A stretch of DNA of 64,000 nt from Sanderia malayensis (lineage: Eukaryota > Cnidaria > Scyphozoa > Semaeostomeae > Pelagiidae): assembly GCA_013076295.1 (NCBI GenBank), contig RQOL01000876.1, positions 4,960,001 through 5,024,000 on the forward strand. Reading direction: 5' to 3'. Each line of letters starts with the position of its first letter. The first letter of the stretch is position 1. Made by a program: the position numbers and the translations under genes. Shown piece by piece: positions 1 to 14,300 of the stretch. The notes under the pieces were generated by a model. The model saw nothing but the letters and a program-made list of their open reading frames with translations, did not search any database and had not been told where the DNA came from.

Positions 1-2024
1 ACCATTAGACATGATCAGAGGAGGACCAAGTGGAAGTCTTTACCGACCGGATAATTTTGTATACGGTAGGCAAAAAGTATTACAGTAAAAACCCGCATGT
101 AAGAACCTGTAAATTTCCATCCAGCCTATTGTTCCAAGACAATAGGCTATTGTTTTGTCTATTGTTTTGAGCAGAAATATCACCCAGAAGGTTCTTAATC
201 CATTGGTTCTTACATGCGTGTTTTTACTGTACTTTTATGGAGGATAATAATCATGATGGTGATGATGATGACAATAAACTCCCCCTCTCCCCTATTCCAG
301 GGTCCGGTGGAGCAGGCAACAACTGGGTAACTGGCTTCCTCACCAAGGGCGCATCGAAAATTGACGAAATATTTGACGTCGTTCGGAAGGAGGCCGAATC
401 GTGCGATTGTCTACAGGGCTTCAAGGTGTTCCATTCGCTAGGTGGCGGCACGGGATCGGGGCTAGGCAGCCTCGTATTGAGTCTTTTACGAGAAGAGTTC
501 CCGGATCGAATGTTCGCAAGCGTGAGCGTGCTGCCTTCGCCAAAAGTCTCGGACATTGTCGTTGAACCGTACAACACCATGCTGGCTATTGACCAGCTCA
601 TTGAATGGTGTGATGAAGTGTTTTGCATGGATAACCAAGCACTCTACGACATTTGCACAAACAGCATGGGTAAGAAGAGAATCTGTTACGCTGATCTAAA
701 CAGCTTGATTGCACAGACAATGAGTGGCGTAACTACGACGCTACGATTTCCCGGACAGGTAATGCGAATACTTATTTAAACCCGATATTGCATCTTGTTA
801 ATATTATATTTAAATGCGTGGAGCACCTTTTGCATGCAGCTGTGTTTTCATGTGTACAGCATGTTGGATGTAGCATGCCTTGTATGTTATCATGTTGTGC
901 CTTTGAATGTTGAATGACAAATTCGAATGACATTCCACGTTGCATTGTGCGCACGCAGTTTCCATCCGATCCGGTGGACCACTATTCAATTCATCGTCTT
1001 ATAAGTCAAAACTCTTTTTCTCCTTTTGCCCAGCTTAACTCAGACCTGCGCAAACTGGCGGTGAACATGATTCCTTATCCACGCCTGCATTTCTTCATTA
1101 CGGGGATGGCTCCGCTGAGAAGCGCCGAATCCCAGACGTTCTACAGCGAATCTGTGGAGCAGGTGACCCGGGAACTGTTGGAACCGCGGAACATCATGTG
1201 TGCGTGTGATCCAAGATCTGGCAGATTTCTGACGTTCGCAGCCATGTTTAGAGGCCAACAACTTGCCATGGGTGAGGTAGAGAAACACGTCTCAAAATTA
1301 CACGATCGAAACAGCGCCTACTTCGTGGAATGGATACCGAACAATGCCAAGGTGACAGTTTGTGACGTGCCACCGTGTGGTCGGGCTGATGGCCAGGCAC
1401 GCACAACAGCTACACTGCTCGCCAACAGCACGGCACTGCAAGATGTGCTGGTCAGAATCAAGCAACAGTTCAATAAAATGTTCAAACGGAAAGCATTCGT
1501 ACATTGGTACGTGAATGAAGGCCTAGATCCACTCAGCTTCAACGATGTAAGTGCCTACCCCCTGAATGCTTAATAAAGCTAATTGACAATCACAATAGAA
1601 TCTTACATTCCCGGGTGCTCTGGTTTCAATGCTTCTTGGTTCAATCAATGTAGCTTATTACACAGCGAAAACCTCCCAGGGTCAGTGAACAAGCAACTAA
1701 AGTCATTTAGTAGAATATTTGTCTTTAGAAATTGAAACATAATTCATCTGTAAACCTGTTGCACGAGTCTTCACACAGTCGCAGCCAAAAATTTTTGTTG
1801 TTGTTGCTATTGGTGCGACAAAAAGGGAGTAAGACAGTCAGATAAATGAAACTGGAGCCCAACATTGATTCTGACGTCACATTCCTTTCTAGGCCAATTC
1901 TAATGTCAGTGATCTAATAGCCGAATATCAGCAGCACACAGAAGTGTATACACACGAAGAGAAGCACTTTGACAGAACATTTGACGACTCTCTTGAAGAC
2001 TTGGACTCTGGCTATGGTCTGTGA
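1..2024 (+). CDS. Divergent beta-tubulin, 5' end outside window
   Basis: Beta-tubulin, the GTP-binding subunit of the microtubule heterodimer. Exons seen: <1-65, 301-758, 1034-1546 and 1893-2024, with consistent GT-AG junctions, giving 388 residues and a stop; about 60 N-terminal residues lie upstream. Visible hallmarks are [14 protein letters not shown], the tubulin signature GGGTGSG in exon 2, [23 protein letters not shown] across the exon 2/3 join, and AEYQQ in the last exon. Odd features: GSGGAGNN where QSGAGNN is usual, many substitutions in the core, and a tail ending SGYGL with few acidic residues instead of a glutamate-rich carboxyl end. This points to a specialised or fast-evolving isotype rather than the housekeeping one. 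Intron 1 contains a small inverted-repeat element. AATAAA near 2271 is a possible poly(A) signal. Family call is secure; isotype is unknown. Confidence 0.93.
83..229. mobile_element. CAGT-ended MITE, copy 1
   Basis: A 147 bp element in tubulin intron 1. It starts CAGTAAAAACCCGCATGTAA and ends with the inverted counterpart closing in TTTTTACTG, flanked by TA on both sides. TA target duplication and CAGT ends are typical of non-autonomous Tc1/mariner-type elements. The interior has repeated CTATTGTT motifs. Other copies are at 19185, 40250 and 42161. Confidence 0.8.
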
Positions 2025-2364
2025 ATGAAGGGTCATTCCCCAAACAGATCAGGCATTCCCAGAAGAGACAACCAATCAAATTGCTGTATTTTGCATTAAA
2101 GTTACAACCCTTTGATTTGTCACTTGACAAGCATGTACATTAGACCATCACCTAATTTATAAGGCACGCATGATGTCATACTAGATATTGTTTACTTTGT
2201 CACAGAGTTATTAAATAGCTTTTAACTATTGTGTCTTTGTATAAATTAGTAATTCGCCTAAAATATAATAAGAATAAATCTTACTTTCGCACCACTTTGT
2301 GCTGTTCAGACCATCTTCTTGAAAATTTGTTGAGGTAGTATTGGTTTGAAGTAAAAATTCAAAC
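2025..2364. other. Tail-to-tail intergenic gap, tubulin/COG4
   Basis: About 340 bp separate the tubulin stop from the COG4 stop on the opposite strand. It should hold both 3' untranslated regions. ATTAAA (about 2095) and AATAAA (about 2271) are candidate tubulin poly(A) signals. No coding signal seen. Confidence 0.7.
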
Positions 2365-5300
2365 TCAAAGGCGTAGCCGTTGAATGTCTTCTGTTCGAAA
2401 ATCAACTCTAAAATGCAAGCAAAATCGTTGCAATTACTGAACCACTGGGGCCAAGCTAATATACCAACAAAAAACAACGTGAAAAACAACTGCCAAATAC
2501 ATGCAATGATAAGCATGCATACTATATATAAACAAGTTCTGCATATTCAAGCAGCTTATAATAAATTAATGCAGTAATTACCTCAAAACAAGAACTTGTC
2601 GTACTTCGGCCGGAGTAAGACGCCATGTCATAGGGCCTGAGTTCGAGCCCCAGTAGTCCATAAGTTCACTGACCTGAGGAAGAACATTTTAGCATGAGAA
2701 ACATCATTGCCCTTGAGAAAACCAGACAACAGTTAAACAGTCTGATGGACTTTTGGAACAAATGTTTGTTCTGTTTACCTTTTCGAGATTAAGTATCGTA
2801 GCAACCTGGGTTAATCGTGCGAATTTGTCCCTAACTGTCCATTCTGTCGTATTTGTAAGGTATGATACCAATGCACGAAGCTCTTTATCAAACTGCAGGC
2901 CACCCAACTGAAACAACGAAGCAGACGATCAAATAAGCTAACAGCAAAGAGTGTAAAGAACAGTGGTGCAGAAAAGACAAAAAGGAAATTACGATTGGCG
3001 TTTTAAATAAGTACAATGGAAGCTTGAAAAGAGCCTAGTAAAGTAAACGAGACCTTCAAAGATTCAAGGGTCTTTCTTAAAGTCCCTAAGAGCATTGAAG
3101 GTTCTTACGAAGTCCCATGGAGCTTGAAGAGGTCCCCCAAAATCAAATGCCGAGCATTGATAGCTCCCCAAGATAATCTTAAAGGTTCCAGGGATTTCTA
3201 AGTCCTCAAAAGCATTGAAGATTGTGCCAAAATCGAATAAAAATTCAAGGGTTTTCTTACAGTTCCCAGGGCTCTCAGAACAAAGAAAATACGAGAACCG
3301 CCAAGAAACCAACTTATTACTACTTAGTAAATAAAAAGGAACAAACAAAAAAAACATGAATACGTGTAGCTTACTCGGTTGAACGAGCACTTCATCACTG
3401 ATTTCTCCAGCCTTGCAGCAATGGCAGTACATACTTGACTAACAACGATCTCATAATTCGAAGTAGTGAGAGACACCTAATCAAGAAGATAACAAAGAAG
3501 AAAACATTAGGATGCATAATGAAAGGTAAAAGCTCCTGCGCCCATGACCTACATTATCCGCTTGTCAGATTGAACATGAATGAAGTAGCGACACGCGAGG
3601 TTTCTTCTCAAGCAAAGATCACTATGTTCTGGTAAGCTATAGATATCTTACCTTGATTGATGACAAGGCTTTCTCTAAAGCGGCGATGAAATTCTGCACA
3701 AACGGATCGTCAACTTCATATAATGAAAAGTCATCCTAGACAAAAAAGAGTAAAAATCTTCAATCCACAATAACTCTATTTAAAACTTCAAAGTCCCCCC
3801 TCTCCCCCCTATAGCCTTCCAATTAGTATCAATGAAAGTTGACAACACATGGAATATAATGTAGAAAACATTGGCTTTCCTAAATTCCATAAACCAAAAT
3901 GAAATTCATCTGCATTTAAGAAATTGTTATCATTCATGTAATTTCCAGTTTTGCTAAGTTTTGTATTCATATTCAAATTTAAGTCTGTTATCACTTGACA
4001 TTAAAATCTTCAACTTGATGCGAATAGTACTAGCACGCCCATAGAGATAGGATATAAGATCTAAAATCCTATCTCTATGAATACTCGTAACATCGCTCGT
4101 AACTCGCTCACCACAACCGAGCGTGCAAAAACGAATGAGGCATAAGGACGCAATGTAGTGAGTCTAGTTGTGTTAAGCGAGTTAGGAGCGAGGCAAAGGG
4201 ACGCAATGTAGTGAGTCTCTAACCTCTGATAACGTGTGACTGATGCTGGAGAAACCGTCAATTGATGTGTTTAATTTGGGAAGCACGCCATTTGTGCTCA
4301 GCTGTGATATTCCTTGCTGAAGCAGATCTTTCAAAGCCTGTGTACATGATGTCATATCAGAGAGACAACTCTGAAAAAGAAAGCATAGTAAATAAGCAAA
4401 CAAAAAATATTCACAAGTAAATAGTAATGTAAATAAAGTAAACAATGTGATAAAAAGTAGGAATTTCATTTTTATAACGAAACTTTAGAATACTTTATTT
4501 TTTATATTTATTGAATGTTAAAATTAAATCGAGAAACAAAATAAAGAAAGTATTTATGAAATCATTGACCCTTACTTCAACCTTCTCTTTTCCAGTGTTG
4601 CCAATTTTCGAGAATAATTTGTCACACTCGAACTGCAAAATAGTTAATTTGTAGAATTTTAAATGTGAGGACTTCAGAAAAGCAATGAAGAGCAACAAAA
4701 TAAAAAACAATATCTGCTAATTTGCGCTCAATAGCTTGTTATTTCTCAAACCTATTCAAGGTACTGCTAGCTGGAGATACAAGCTGTGAAATTACATGAC
4801 TACTTAAATAAAGTACTACAGTATAGAGTTGACATTAATTGATACAAATTGGTTTTACCTTAATGATGTTTTTCAGCTTTTGAAGATTATCTGTGCTCAC
4901 TTCGATGTTATTCAATGCAACCTAATCAAAAAAGTTGAAAGGAATTCACTCGTCAATCAAAAACTCACACTCAAATCAATAATTCTGTACAAATGCGTAA
5001 ACATTACATTACCAGGAAATTTCTTCTCAAAGTAGCTGTGTCCTGATTCTGGCTTGCGGACTGTAACTTGCCTTGTAGCATACCAGATATATCAAGACTG
5101 CAAAACGGGAATCAAACAACATAATCAAACAACACATTTTCAAGAATACAGTTGCCATCAAAGCGAATGAAGCAATGCTTATGCGATAAGCAAGAGGCTG
5201 TTTGAACTAAGATCCATGTTTGACCTAGATGCCCAGATACCTGCAATAGGCAACGAAGGTATCGTGACCCTAAAGATCCCTGCGAACTTTGCACGCATCT

Positions 5301-8300
5301 TGACCCCCGGCCCCCTTCTCCGAAAAATGTTGTCTCTAGAGAAAGGCGTATACAATACTAACAAAGTTCCATTTACACTATTACAGGCATACAGTTACAG
5401 AGGCAAGGCAATTAACAGGGTAAAGTAAAACTACTCTGTGAGACTCAAATGAAACAATATATCATAAGCATACCTGGAGGAAGGATAGCCCCCTTTGATT
5501 CTGGTACGTAGAGTCTCCTTGTAGTCAGACAAGATCAGAGAGCTATTGAAGGTGAAGAAAGATAGTTTGATAATGTCTTAACAAACAAGCCATGTGTTTA
5601 AAGTGCAACACGTTAACTTCAATCTAGTTCACCTCGCATTGTTGACCATTGCACAAATTGCATCCATGTTCGATGTTGAAACAGTTCGCCTAAAGAAAAC
5701 GATAATCTTGCATAATACCGTATAGCATTAGAAACACGAGCACTTAAAAGCTTCACGGAACCCGGATTAAAGAGTACTGCTACCTCAGATTGCTGGAATC
5801 CTAACCAGTAAATCTCTACAATTAAAATTTATTTACTCGGAGGTAGCATAGAGACATTGTAAATCTATATAGATGCATTAAACAGCTGTAAATTCACGTA
5901 TTTCACCCCTCCCTAGCTAAACAGTAAATGCCATTGCTATAACAACAGAATCTTTGGTTCGTCCAGGCAGCAGAACTTACATGAGAGATTTCTGTATTAT
6001 AAAGAATACGTCATCAACCATGCTGGAAATCTGAGAATCACCCTCTGTCAAATCCATGGAGACAGCCTTGAAAAATAAAATATCAGTGTTGAATAATTGC
6101 ATGCCATCACATCACGAACTATTGTCCTATGATGAGAGAAGCATCTCTCGAAACGTTGCAATCATAAACACTCCTGTTCATGACATGATCAACTTATATT
6201 CTTATTATCGTAAAAGCTCCATTAAGCCCCCCTTTCGAAACGAGACTTTGAATGCTCCCTCTCTATATCGCCTTTGTCTTTGAAATTCTGAACGATGATA
6301 AAATTGTGATAGATTAAGCCATAAAAGCTTATAAAAGTTATATTGCAGTTACTTTACACCAACATCTCTCTATTAAGCCCTGTCTAGAACCTCGAAGATC
6401 GAAAAAAGCCCCCCCCCCCGGGGGATTAATAGAGCTTTTACGGTACGACTAATCACTGAATGGACACTGATATCTTGAGCAGCCCAGAAAATTACCTTGC
6501 ATTAAAGAGGGTTATTGAAATAAACACCCAACAACAGCATTAACCGAAGCAATGCATAGGAAGAGCTTACAAATTGCTTTGCTCGCCCGTGTCGCAGTTG
6601 TGGTAACTGCGGAGGAACATAAAGGACATTGAGTTTTTCCTACCTTTAGGGTCATTTCTCTCATGAAATACTCTTCCATCAAAATGTAATCTCCAATCAA
6701 CGTCTAAAAGGCAAAACCGAATGCTAAACGATTGGCATAATGTATACATAAAGATACTGACTTAATAATGCTACATTCAAATGAAAAGCATATTATTATT
6801 GCCTATGCTGAGGATTCTACAATTCAAGCTCAATAATAGCAAACACCTCAAACGATTACCTGCAACTTTCGACTCAGACCACAGTTTGAAATTAACCGAT
6901 CTTCCACTGCTATTGCATCTGAAATCAAAGCAAAATGATTCTTACGACCACATCTCCTCTGATACCCTTCACCTGCATATATGTAGTATGTATCGTAAAA
7001 ACATTTCTGTCTACACCGGCATAAAGTGTCGTAATGCACTACACAGTGGATTATAATAAACATGTATATATATACGTGTATTCCAACTATAATATAGATG
7101 TTAAACAAAAGCTTTAAACCCACCCTCCGTTCTCTCGTCTTCTGGAATGCTCTCAAGGTCAGTCTGTATAACAAAATATAATAAAAACTTTTATAATAAT
7201 TAAATTGGCTGAGCAAAGAAGTAAAATCCATGTTCAAATCCACAAAGCCTGAGAAAAGATAGTCTGTGTTTACATGTATCTACATATACAGCAGCATATC
7301 TGTGTGCGTCTGTATCTATATAACATTTCTGGAGAATTTCTAGTGTTACATTTAATCTAGATGCAATTGTCTAGATGAAATTATGCATCTAATCTCTAAT
7401 CACACTCCTCGACTATATGCAATTTGCATTGCAAATAGTCCCGAGGAGTCCACAACGATACAATCTTACACAAGTGAGTACATACGCGTAGCTTTTTACG
7501 CAGGAATCTCAGATAGAGCTCAGTCCTAGCGCAAAGCAATACAATTTCACCAAGCAATATGTCCAGTTCACGAGGATCGAGTCTGAAAAAATAAATCGAA
7601 TTGCATAAATACACAACCGAATCTAGCTAGGAAAATATCTGAGAATTACAATCTGTAGCTTTTCTTTGCTGGATGAATTGCTGTCAAAGCTGTAATATAT
7701 TTATACGTGTATTTATATTTATAGATTCATATTTATAATACATTCATATGTATTCATTATACGCGTTAATAATACCTTTGTACGCTTGCTGACGACTTTG
7801 AAACCTTCTGACTTTTCTTCACATCTGAAAACTAAATAGACTAGCTGTAAGCAGATTATTAGTGCATGCTAATCGGGTGTGTGTTACAATAGTGTTTGAT
7901 GATGCAGTGTTATTGTTGAAACATAAAAAATAAATAGCAATTATGTTTCAATTCCAATAAATCAAATTTTTGCAAAAGAGGAAAGAAGTTCAATTGGTTT
8001 CTGGTCAGTTCTGACTTGGCTAGATGTCAGGAGGAAGGTATTGCAAATGGCAGAGAGAAAGTTTTTGTTTCGGTGGTTTTATTGGCTTTATGTCTTGTCT
8101 TTAGGTGGAGTGGAGATAAAGTGATTGCAGAGCTCAAAGGCTTCCACAAACAAGGTAATTGCAGAAAACTAAGGATGTGGGAATGCATGTAAAGCAACCC
8201 TAATCACCCTGCATACAAGCAAATGCAGAATACTTTACAACAATAGAAAGATAGCTGTGATATCGTGTAAGCTAGGCAATCCACTGAACAAGGCATGTGA

Positions 8301-11300
8301 ATTAACTAATGATATGAATACGCATGCGTATTAAATCACGCCCACAAGTAGAAAACCTGTGCACACAATTCCACATAAATATTTCTACGTATCTATATTT
8401 ATCGGTGGCGAGTGTCCAGGCAGATGTCGCTGGATATATATGAACAGACCGGCACTGTTGGCGCTCGTTACCCCGGTGTACCAACAGAGTTAGTAGTTGA
8501 GTACGATACGTGGATGGTTTTTCGGCGTTTCTGCTGGAAAATCATTCTCTCGGAAAGACGAAAAGTCCCGGTACGCCGGGGATCTACTTTCTCTTGTAGA
8601 TCCCCGGCGTACCGGCCCTCATTTAATTTCAACTCCTCTTTCACTCAACTTCAAGTGGAGCTCAGTGGAATCGATCCGCGACTCCATGAGTGGCAAGCGC
8701 AAGTGCCAACCACTTCGCCACAAGAGTTGAACTAACAAGACAGTCTAAACTATAGCTTCAATTCTGGATTTGCACAACAAGCTTAGCAGTGACAAGTTAC
8801 AAGAACTGACCAGGATTATCAAGCAGCAACAAAAATCACCAAAGAGCAACAAGAGATTTCGAAGACCCCAAAAGATATTCAAGGACCAACAAAATTAAAG
8901 GACTTACGACAAAATACTCGTATACAACAGTCACTTACCATTGGCTCGAACTTCCGGGAGAGAAGGAACTGTTCGACAACTTTTTGCGACTGAACATCGC
9001 ACTCTTCCTGCAACAAACACATTAATTTTCATCAAGAGAAACAACGCTAATAACAAATACTACGAACCACGTATTTGAACAACATATCAACGCTGGTTAG
9101 GGCCTGCTCATATGAGCCCGCTTGCCGGGCCAGCTCACTAAGCGAGATTTCACCTACTCTCTAAATCCTATGCAAAATTTGTTTTCTGTTCATATGAGAA
9201 AGCGGGCTGGCCCGCTAGGCGAGATCTCACTGGAGCACTATCGAGGTCTCCGCAAGCGGGTTGGAGATTCCCCATATGAACACTCCATCACGTTTACCGA
9301 GCCAGAAACGTGCCAACTGCGCATGCACAATCATTGTTTTCATCGTCAATTTCTCCAGTGACAAATATCATGTTACAGTTTCTGTCCCGGCAGGCGGGAC
9401 GGAATAATTCTCATATGAACAATATGAATATACATCTGTCTCGCTTAGTGAGGTGGACCGGCAAACGGGCTCTATGAACAGGCCCTGAGATAACAGGGCC
9501 TGTTCATATGGATTATCAATAGCTACAGCTTATATAATAGCCAAAAAGACTACGAGAGAGAAAGTTGATATGAAATGACATACTTGTAACTGGTCTAGAA
9601 CTGACGTCATTCTTCCGGGACCTGAAACAAAACGGGGCATATAACTCAATGAGATATTGGTTAAAAAAAAAGCAACATCACAACATATTAGAGCTCTGTA
9701 CTTTGTACATCGAGCACTTTATGCATGTAAATACAGCATCTCTTATATGAATGTACATAAATTTCTACCATAGTAAGTGTCGACTAGAGGTTGGTGATCT
9801 TCGATTATTCTTGCGATTCCCTCAAACAGCAAAGTCAGCGTATCGGCAAATATGATGTTTGCTCTTCTATCTAAAAGATCAAAATCCACTGTCATTGAAC
9901 GACGATAGCTTGCGTTGCTTCAAACATTAATACGCTGAAGCTACAGACTATATTGTCCCCGGAAAGTCCAGTTGGAATAGTAATAACAATATGCGTCACG
10001 GTGTATTTCCAGGGGGCACCGTTGCTCAAGCCATTCAAGCCTGGGCTGACCATTACTCAGGTGACAGGCCATGTGACAGGCCAATTGCTTGCTTTCCAAA
10101 ATGTGTGAGAGATGATTGCATTACCCCCTGGATTACATATGTGTCGTACTGACATTGGCCACAATTTCATTCTTAAGCACGGGGGTAAAGGTGCGCAAAC
10201 AGTTAAATATCATACCAGTTGGATCAATTCTGACTGCAGAATCAAGGTTTATCTCTGCCATGCTGGCAACCTGTTAACAAAACAATATTCATAAATCCTA
10301 CATGAAGAGGATAAAGTAATCGTAACATATTGCCTTGATATAAAACATATCAAGGCAATCGTAAATGAATTTAATCGGCAATCGTGAAAGCCTGCAGCAT
10401 ACATAATTATTGGTTCATATTTCATGGTAACTGGTTTATATTATTGGCTCAAACTGGTTCATATACTGGTTCAAATTATTGGTTCATATTTCATGGAAAC
10501 ATGGCATAGTTGAACCTCGATAAGTCGAACTCAAAAGGGCAAGAAAAATTTGTTCGACTTATCACGATTTTAACTTATCGAGGCTCGCATATAAAGCATA
10601 CAGAACCAAAGGAAATACGAACCTGCATTCTAAGATATTTTGAAAACTTCACAAGTCCTTCGTCCTCGAATCCAACCAGAGGAAACAGCTTGAAAAAACT
10701 AAAATAAGAACAATTTCAAATTACAATCCCTAAAATACAAGATTCATTTTTCATCCCAAAGAATAGTGAGAGAAAAACCTGAGCTCACCGCTCCACCGCA
10801 GCGCCATTTCCTTTCTCCATCGCAGTGTCAAATTTCTGGCGTACCTGATCTTGAAGTCTGGATTGTGCGTCATGTAGAAAGTTGAATGAATGCTTCAAAT
10901 CAGTTCCTAAAAGCAAAAAAAATCCTCTTCTAAGTCCATGACACAATTCATGTGAATAAAATGACACTCGACAAATTTATATTGTACAAATCTGTAGGTA
11001 GTCCTTGCAAGCTTGCTATTACAAGACAAAGTATGCATGCTGACAACCATTCTCCTCAGCATAACGTACCCCTTACCCTAACCCTAACACCAATTCATCA
11101 ACCAGCGTCACGTCACATATGCTCCTGCGCAGCACATATATGCAACTGCGGATGCTGATTACCTTTCTCCTCCGCATGACGTACCCTAGACCAAACCCTA
11201 ATCCCAATCCTAAGAACAATGCATCAACAAGCGTCAAGCAATGATATAAAACGCCGAAGGAGCTAGCTACCTGACTCCGCACGATTCGTGCAGACAACAG

Positions 11301-14300
11301 TGATGCCATTTTAAAGAAGGGTAAATAGTTTTTGTAATGTCAATGAGTCCAAAGTTAAATACTCGCTTTGGAAGAAAATAATGGTAAACAAGATTGACAT
11401 ATGCATACTGTTGCAGGGCATATCATATGAGGATACTAGTAGAATTTCGATCAAGACAAAAAACGTTTCAAATGTCGGTATTTTGTTTATTTTTTACGGA
11501 ACGATGCAACAGGCCTAAATTAACCAAATGACCAAAACAGTTGTTGAATTAAAAATCTTGCATGTACTAGATATTATATGTGAGCTCTAATTAAAGGTAA
11601 GTGACAGGGTTTTGATATCCTAAAAGCTTACTGAAATAATAGCTAATGCAACACTTCTCCAATTCGAAGGGAAACGTGGTGGTGATAGATCACTATTATT
11701 ATATCTATACCTGTACCTATCCGTTATACAAGTAAATCAATTCAGAGAATTGTGTAGCAGTCTGGTATTCCGTTACGTATAAAGTCACTTAGGATGAAAA
11801 TATTTGATTTTCTTCGTTGTGGAACCTTTAGCAAGCAAAACCGTGTGGTGTCACATAAGTTGAAATTTCAGATTTTGGTAAAGTTCTGGAATACTTCAGT
11901 AGAATCCCGTGTCGCATCAGCTAATATTTCAGAAATCTTGTGGGATGTCAAAACCATGTCACTTACCTTTAATTTCAGCATACATATTATCCAGGATATC
12001 CAAACCGATTAATTTCTACAACGTTTTTTGTAATTCAATAAACTTAGGCCGGGTCATCGCTCGGCAATAAATCATCAACCAGCGTCACGTCACAAATGCT
12101 CCTGCGCAATACTAATATATATGCCACTGCGCATACTGACCACCTTTCTCCTCCGCATGACGTAGCCCTAACCCTAACCCAAAGCCCAAGGCCAATGTCT
12201 CAGCCATTAGACACAATTACGTCATATATGCTTTTGCGTAGTACCAATATTCAGCATACTGCGCATGCTGACCACCTTTCTCTTCCGCAAAGGCTAACCC
12301 TAACCCAAACCCTAAGGCCAAGGCCAATGCCTCAGCCATTAAAGGCACCGTTACGTCATATACGCTCCTGCGTAGTACCGATATTCAGCCTACTGCGCAT
12401 GCTGACCACCTTTCTCCTCCGCAAAGGCTAACCCTAACCCAAACCCTAAGGCCAAGGCCAATGCCTCAGCCCTTAAAGGCACCGTTACGTCATAAACGCT
12501 CCTGCGTAGTACCAATATTCAGCATACTGCGCATGCTGACCACCTTTCTCCTCCGCAAAGGCTAACCCTAACACTAACCCTAAGCCCAAGGCCTCAGCCA
12601 TTAAAGGCACCGTTACGTCATAAACGCTCCTGCGTAGTACCAATATTCAGCATACTGCGCATGCTGACCACCTTTCTCCTCCGCAAAGACTAACCCTAAC
12701 CCAAACCCTAAGCCCAAGGCCAATGCCTCAGCCCTTAAAGGCACCGTTACGTCATATACGCTCCTGCGCAGTACCAACATTCAGGCTAATGCGCATGCTG
12801 ACCACCTTTCTCCTCCGCAAGGACTAACCTTAACCCAAACCCTAAGGCCAAGGCCAATGCCTCACCCATTAAAAACACCATTACGTCATATACGCTCCTG
12901 CGCAGTATCAACATTCAGGCTACTGCGCATGCTGACCACCTTTCTCCTCCGCAAAGGCTAACCCTAACCCAAACCCTAAGGCCAAGGCCAATGCCTCAGC
13001 CCTTAAAGGCACCGTTACGTCATATACGCTCCTGCGTAGTACCAATATTCAGCATACTGCGCATGCTGACCACCTTTCTCCTCCGCAAAGGCTAACCCTA
13101 ACACTAACCCTAAGCCCAAGGCCAATGCCTCAGCCATTAAAGACACCATTACGTCATATACGCTCCTGCGTAGTACCAATATTCAGCCTACTGCGCATGC
13201 TGACCACCTTTCTCCTCCGCAAAGGCTAACCCTAACACTAACCCTAAGCCCAAGGCCTCAGCCATTAAAGACACCATTACGTCATATACGCTCCTGCGTA
13301 GTACCAATATTCAGCATACTGCGCATGCTGACCACCTTTCTCCTCCGCAAAGGCTAACCCTAACACTAACCCTAAGCCCAATACCTCAGCCATTAAAGAC
13401 ACCATTACGTCATATACGCTCCTGCGTAGTACCAATATTCAGCATACTGCGCATGCTGACCACCTTTCTCCTCCGCAAAGGCTAACCCTAACCCAAACCC
13501 TAAGCCCAAGGCCAATGCCTCAGCCATTAAAGGCACCATTACGTCATATACGCTCCTGCGCAGTAACAATATTTATCTCCCGCCCATTCTAACCACCTTG
13601 CTCCTCCGCAAGGGCTAACCTTAACCCAAACCCTAAGCCCAAGGCCAATGCCTCAGCCATTAAAGACACTATTACGTCAAATACGCTCCTACGCAATACC
13701 AACATTCAGGCTACTGCGCATGCTGACCACCTTTCTCCTCTGCCCAAGGACAATGCCTCAGCCAGTAAAGACACCATTACGTCATATACGCTCCTGCGCA
13801 GATAAAGGGCATCCGGGGGCAAAAAACTGCCCTATAGAGCTAAACTTCTGTATTGTTGGAAAATTTCTGATCTTGTAGGAAAATAAATAATCTTCTGTTT
13901 ACGTTCAGTTCTAGCTAATTTCCTTATCTTATATTCATAGTCTCTAAGAAACAAAAATGGTTATTAAGTTTTTGTCAGAAAATCTGAATTTCTTGCCCCC
14001 CACCCCTATAAACTTTCCTATCTACACCATTGTATTACAACAAATTTCAAGACAAAGTATGCATATTGTACTAAGGGCCAGAAGCATAAGAAAATTTCAC
14101 AATCAGCACTTTTTATGAAGGAAAAAACATTTCCTGCAAGATTGAGCATTTCTGAGTGATGGCAATCACGATCATCTCTGGGAAGTAGATGCTAACATAA
14201 AACAGTCTCTTGACAAACCTTCAGAATTATCAGGAAGAATTTCACGCAATGCTCTTTCATCAAGACTCAGATATCTGTGTATATATGCTGCTGCCTAAAA

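Noticed and set aside
2582..2673. tRNA-like B-box match (GAGTTCGAGCCCC) suggesting a SINE on the plus strand
   Set aside because: The stretch is COG4 exon 28 on the minus strand ([20 protein letters not shown]), flanked by proper splice sites; the B-box is coincidental.
12096..12431. Open frames of up to 111 codons across the satellite
   Set aside because: They arise because the repeat unit lacks stops in some frames; the translation is repetitive and has no homology.
12072..13801. True telomere or chromosome end
   Set aside because: The array lies inside a COG4 intron with coding exons on both sides, and the CCCTAA runs are short parts of a 134 bp unit.
12072..13801. CRISPR-like regular repeat array
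   Set aside because: There are no short repeats with unique spacers; the whole unit is repeated, and the genome is eukaryotic.
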